A stretch of DNA of 64,000 nucleotides, taken from positions 4,239,501-4,303,500 of the forward strand of contig NZ_CP050698.1 of the NCBI RefSeq assembly GCF_005116655.2, given 5' to 3'. The notes beneath the pieces were generated by a model, which had not been told where the DNA came from, made no database searches, and saw only the letters and a program-made list of their open reading frames with translations. Positions 62,618-64,000 of this stretch are shown here, piece by piece. The stretch's first letter is position 1. Every line of letters begins with the position of its first letter. Position numbers and translations under genes: made by a program. The stretch comes from Desulfosediminicola flagellatus (GTDB lineage: Bacteria; Desulfobacterota; Desulfobulbia; Desulfobulbales; Desulfocapsaceae).

Positions 62618-63580
62618 TTATTCGTAGATCTTGGTAGCTTTTTCAAGAAGCTCGGCAGGAGCGGCAACGCCCATCATCTTAGAATATTTTGTATTGATAT
62701 GAAGCTGGAGATCTTTCTGGAACTCTACAGAAATATCAGCAGGTTTTTCACCGTTGATAATTCTCTGGGCAACCGCACCTGTCTGGTAACCGTGTTTGTA
62801 GTAATCAAATCCCATTGCAGCAATGGCGCCACGCTTAACAGAATCAACATCAGCTGCAAAGATCGGCATCTGTGCCTGAACGCCAACCTTTAGAACAGAC
62901 TCAAGTGCAGAGATGATGGTGTTATCAGTAGGAATAAAAACCGCATCAACACGACCCACAAGACTCTTGGCAGCCTGATAGACATCAGCGGTTTTGGAAG
63001 CTGTAGCTTCTACCACCTCAAAACCCATCTTCTCACCAAGTGCCTTAATTCCCATAACATTAGCCTTGGAGTTTGCCTCGCCGGCATTGTACAGAAGACC
63101 AAGTTTTTTAAGATTAGGCATATAGGTGGTTACCATCTCGATGTGCTTATCAAGTGGCAGGAGATCGGAAACACCAGTGGTCATTCCGCCCGGCTTAACG
63201 ATATCTTTTACAAGACCTGCTGCAACCGGATCAGTTACTGCGGTAAAGAGGAAAGGACGTTTCATATCTTCCGGCGCTTTAGAGTTTGCCTGAGCTACAG
63301 CCTGAGCGGACGGGGTAGCAATTGCCATTAGCATATCAGGGTTTTCACCGATCATCTGTTTGGCAATCTGGGTTGCGGTTCCCATATTCGCCTGGGCATT
63401 GTGTACATTATATTTTACCTCGACATTGTTATCTTTGAGGTAATCCTGAAAGCCTTTCAAAACAGCATCGAGTGCAGGATGCTCAACGAACTGGTTTACT
63501 GAAATAGTATACGATTGAGCTGATACACTCTGCACAACCATACCCACAAGCATTATGGCTGCAATTACGATTCGTTTCAT
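62618..63580 (-). CDS. ABC transporter substrate-binding protein (TrpX/PF04392-like)
   Basis: A protein of 320 residues with a signal peptide (MKRIVIAAIMLVGMVVQSVSAQ). The fold is ABC_sub_bind (PF04392): ISVNQFVEHPALDAVLKGFQDYL, DMLMAIATPSAQAVAQ, PFLFTAVTDPVAAGLV, TGVSDLLPL, LGLLYNAGEANSKANV and VDAVFIPTDNTIISALESV. Family members bind tryptophan or other aromatic or hydrophobic compounds. AAGGAG lies seven bases before the start. It is first in the operon. Confidence 0.92.
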   Translation of the reverse strand: MKRIVIAAIMLVGMVVQSVSAQSYTISVNQFVEHPALDAVLKGFQDYLKDNNVEVKYNVHNAQANMGTATQIAKQMIGENPDMLMAIATPSAQAVAQANSKAPEDMKRPFLFTAVTDPVAAGLVKDIVKPGGMTTGVSDLLPLDKHIEMVTTYMPNLKKLGLLYNAGEANSKANVMGIKALGEKMGFEVVEATASKTADVYQAAKSLVGRVDAVFIPTDNTIISALESVLKVGVQAQMPIFAADVDSVKRGAIAAMGFDYYKHGYQTGAVAQRIINGEKPADISVEFQKDLQLHINTKYSKMMGVAAPAELLEKATKIYE

Positions 63581-63640
63581 AGTTATCTCCTTTTGGATAA
63601 AAACGGGGTGACTATCCAGGACAGCCTCCTAGGGCCAGAA

Positions 63641-63770
63641 CGACAACCTGCAATTTTTCAAGTTCAAAGTGGGCGATAATTTTAACCGAATTAATACATT
63701 ACGTATTTTGAGGATTAAAATTTGAGACCTACGAAGAAATTGGAAAAATTGGCGATTTTCGGTCGGGCAC
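63641..63770. repeat. Dispersed repeat copy C (diverged)
   Basis: Shares TTGAGGATTAAAATTTGAGA with copy A (GCGAGGATAAAATTTTGAGA), then ACGAAGAAATTGGAAAAA with both copies, and ends TCGGTCGGGCAC against TCGGACA(C). It lies upstream of the ABC uptake operon. The left end is the least certain. Confidence 0.5.
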
Positions 63771-63874
63771 TATCTATGTTACTCACTAGAATCCGGCAAT
63801 AATGACAAAGCAGCCGCCACTTACCAAATCACATATTTCCAACGACAAACATCTAGCCTATTATAGGCCACAGG

Positions 63875-64000
63875 TCAATGTTGCTTTTCCTTATGAAATA
63901 GCTGGGCAAACAGGCTCCGTAACATATCGGGACAGGAAGATTCAGTCAGGAAATCGGAAACGTTGGCAGCATTGAGAAAACGTGATTGCGATGCAACCGG
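63875..64000 (-). CDS. C-terminal end of an unidentified protein (partial)
   Basis: The complement reads 41 codons to a TGA at 63875: PVASQSRFLNAANVSDFLTE and then SSCPDMLRSLFAQLFHKEKQH. The composition is plausible for a helical protein C-terminus, but the family cannot be told from this length. Confidence 0.4.
   Translation of the reverse strand, partial: PVASQSRFLNAANVSDFLTESSCPDMLRSLFAQLFHKEKQH

Overview
The window is about 64 kb of chromosomal DNA from a Gram-negative, diderm bacterium. Lipoproteins with lipoboxes, LpoB/YcfL- and CsgG-type outer-membrane proteins, RND efflux, PEP-CTERM proteins, multihaem-type c cytochrome motifs and a TrpX-type ABC uptake system together look most like a marine deltaproteobacterial lineage (Desulfobacterota, Desulfobulbales-like). 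This is an inference from gene content; no rRNA or phylogenetic marker is present. Genes are well spaced, with many AT-rich intergenic stretches and several decayed fragments.

Layout. 0-9 kb: the 5' end of a probable PAS sensor, a DUF2325 protein, a possible ADP-ribosyltransferase-fold protein, a PPC/DUF296 protein, then a TetR-controlled RND efflux operon (small exported protein, membrane-fusion protein, RND pump, alpha/beta hydrolase) with two matching operators. 9-15 kb: exported GH13 alpha-amylase, Cache-GGDEF diguanylate cyclase, SLC12-like transporter. 16-19 kb: an accessory patch with two intact PEP-CTERM proteins, one frameshifted exported protein, decayed PEP-CTERM remnants and an IS30 transposase fragment. 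19-21.7 kb: a DUF533/TerB protein, then 1.5 kb without genes.

21.7-29.3 kb is the most interesting stretch. An ATP-grasp enzyme and a solo zinc-ribbon plus Card1-like nuclease precede a compact operon: ATP-grasp ligase, KamA-family radical SAM aminomutase with altered substrate residues, and M20 peptidase. A GntR/FCD regulator gene sits upstream. A 19-bp identical sequence containing the palindrome ATTGTCGACAAT overlaps the -35 box of both the gntR and operon promoters. I propose an uncharacterised pathway that makes a beta-amino acid, joins it in an amide or peptide, and later hydrolyses it.

29.6-37.6 kb: a cell-envelope operon with one single CsgG/FlgT-like protein, one protein with three such units fused, a COG3014-like lipoprotein, YcfL and LpoB homologues, then a small exported protein and a LysM lipoprotein. 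38.5-45.3 kb: RluA-type pseudouridine synthase, DEAD-box helicase, spermidine-synthase-like methyltransferase, a cold-shock/TM/Excalibur fusion, and a CHASE4 histidine kinase with NarL-type regulator. 45.6-55.2 kb: a complete D-xylose module, xylFGH divergent from xylR-xylA-xylB-aldose epimerase. 55.3-60.7 kb: an exported dihaem protein with a Moco-oxidoreductase-like segment, two identical tRNA-Gly(GCC) genes with duplicated promoters and terminators, a SulP/STAS transporter and a YehS protein. 60.9-63.6 kb: a TrpXYZ-like ABC uptake operon. The 3' end of an unidentified gene closes the window. A dispersed ~130-bp repeat with imperfect inverted ends occurs three times (2.4, 30.8 and 63.7 kb).
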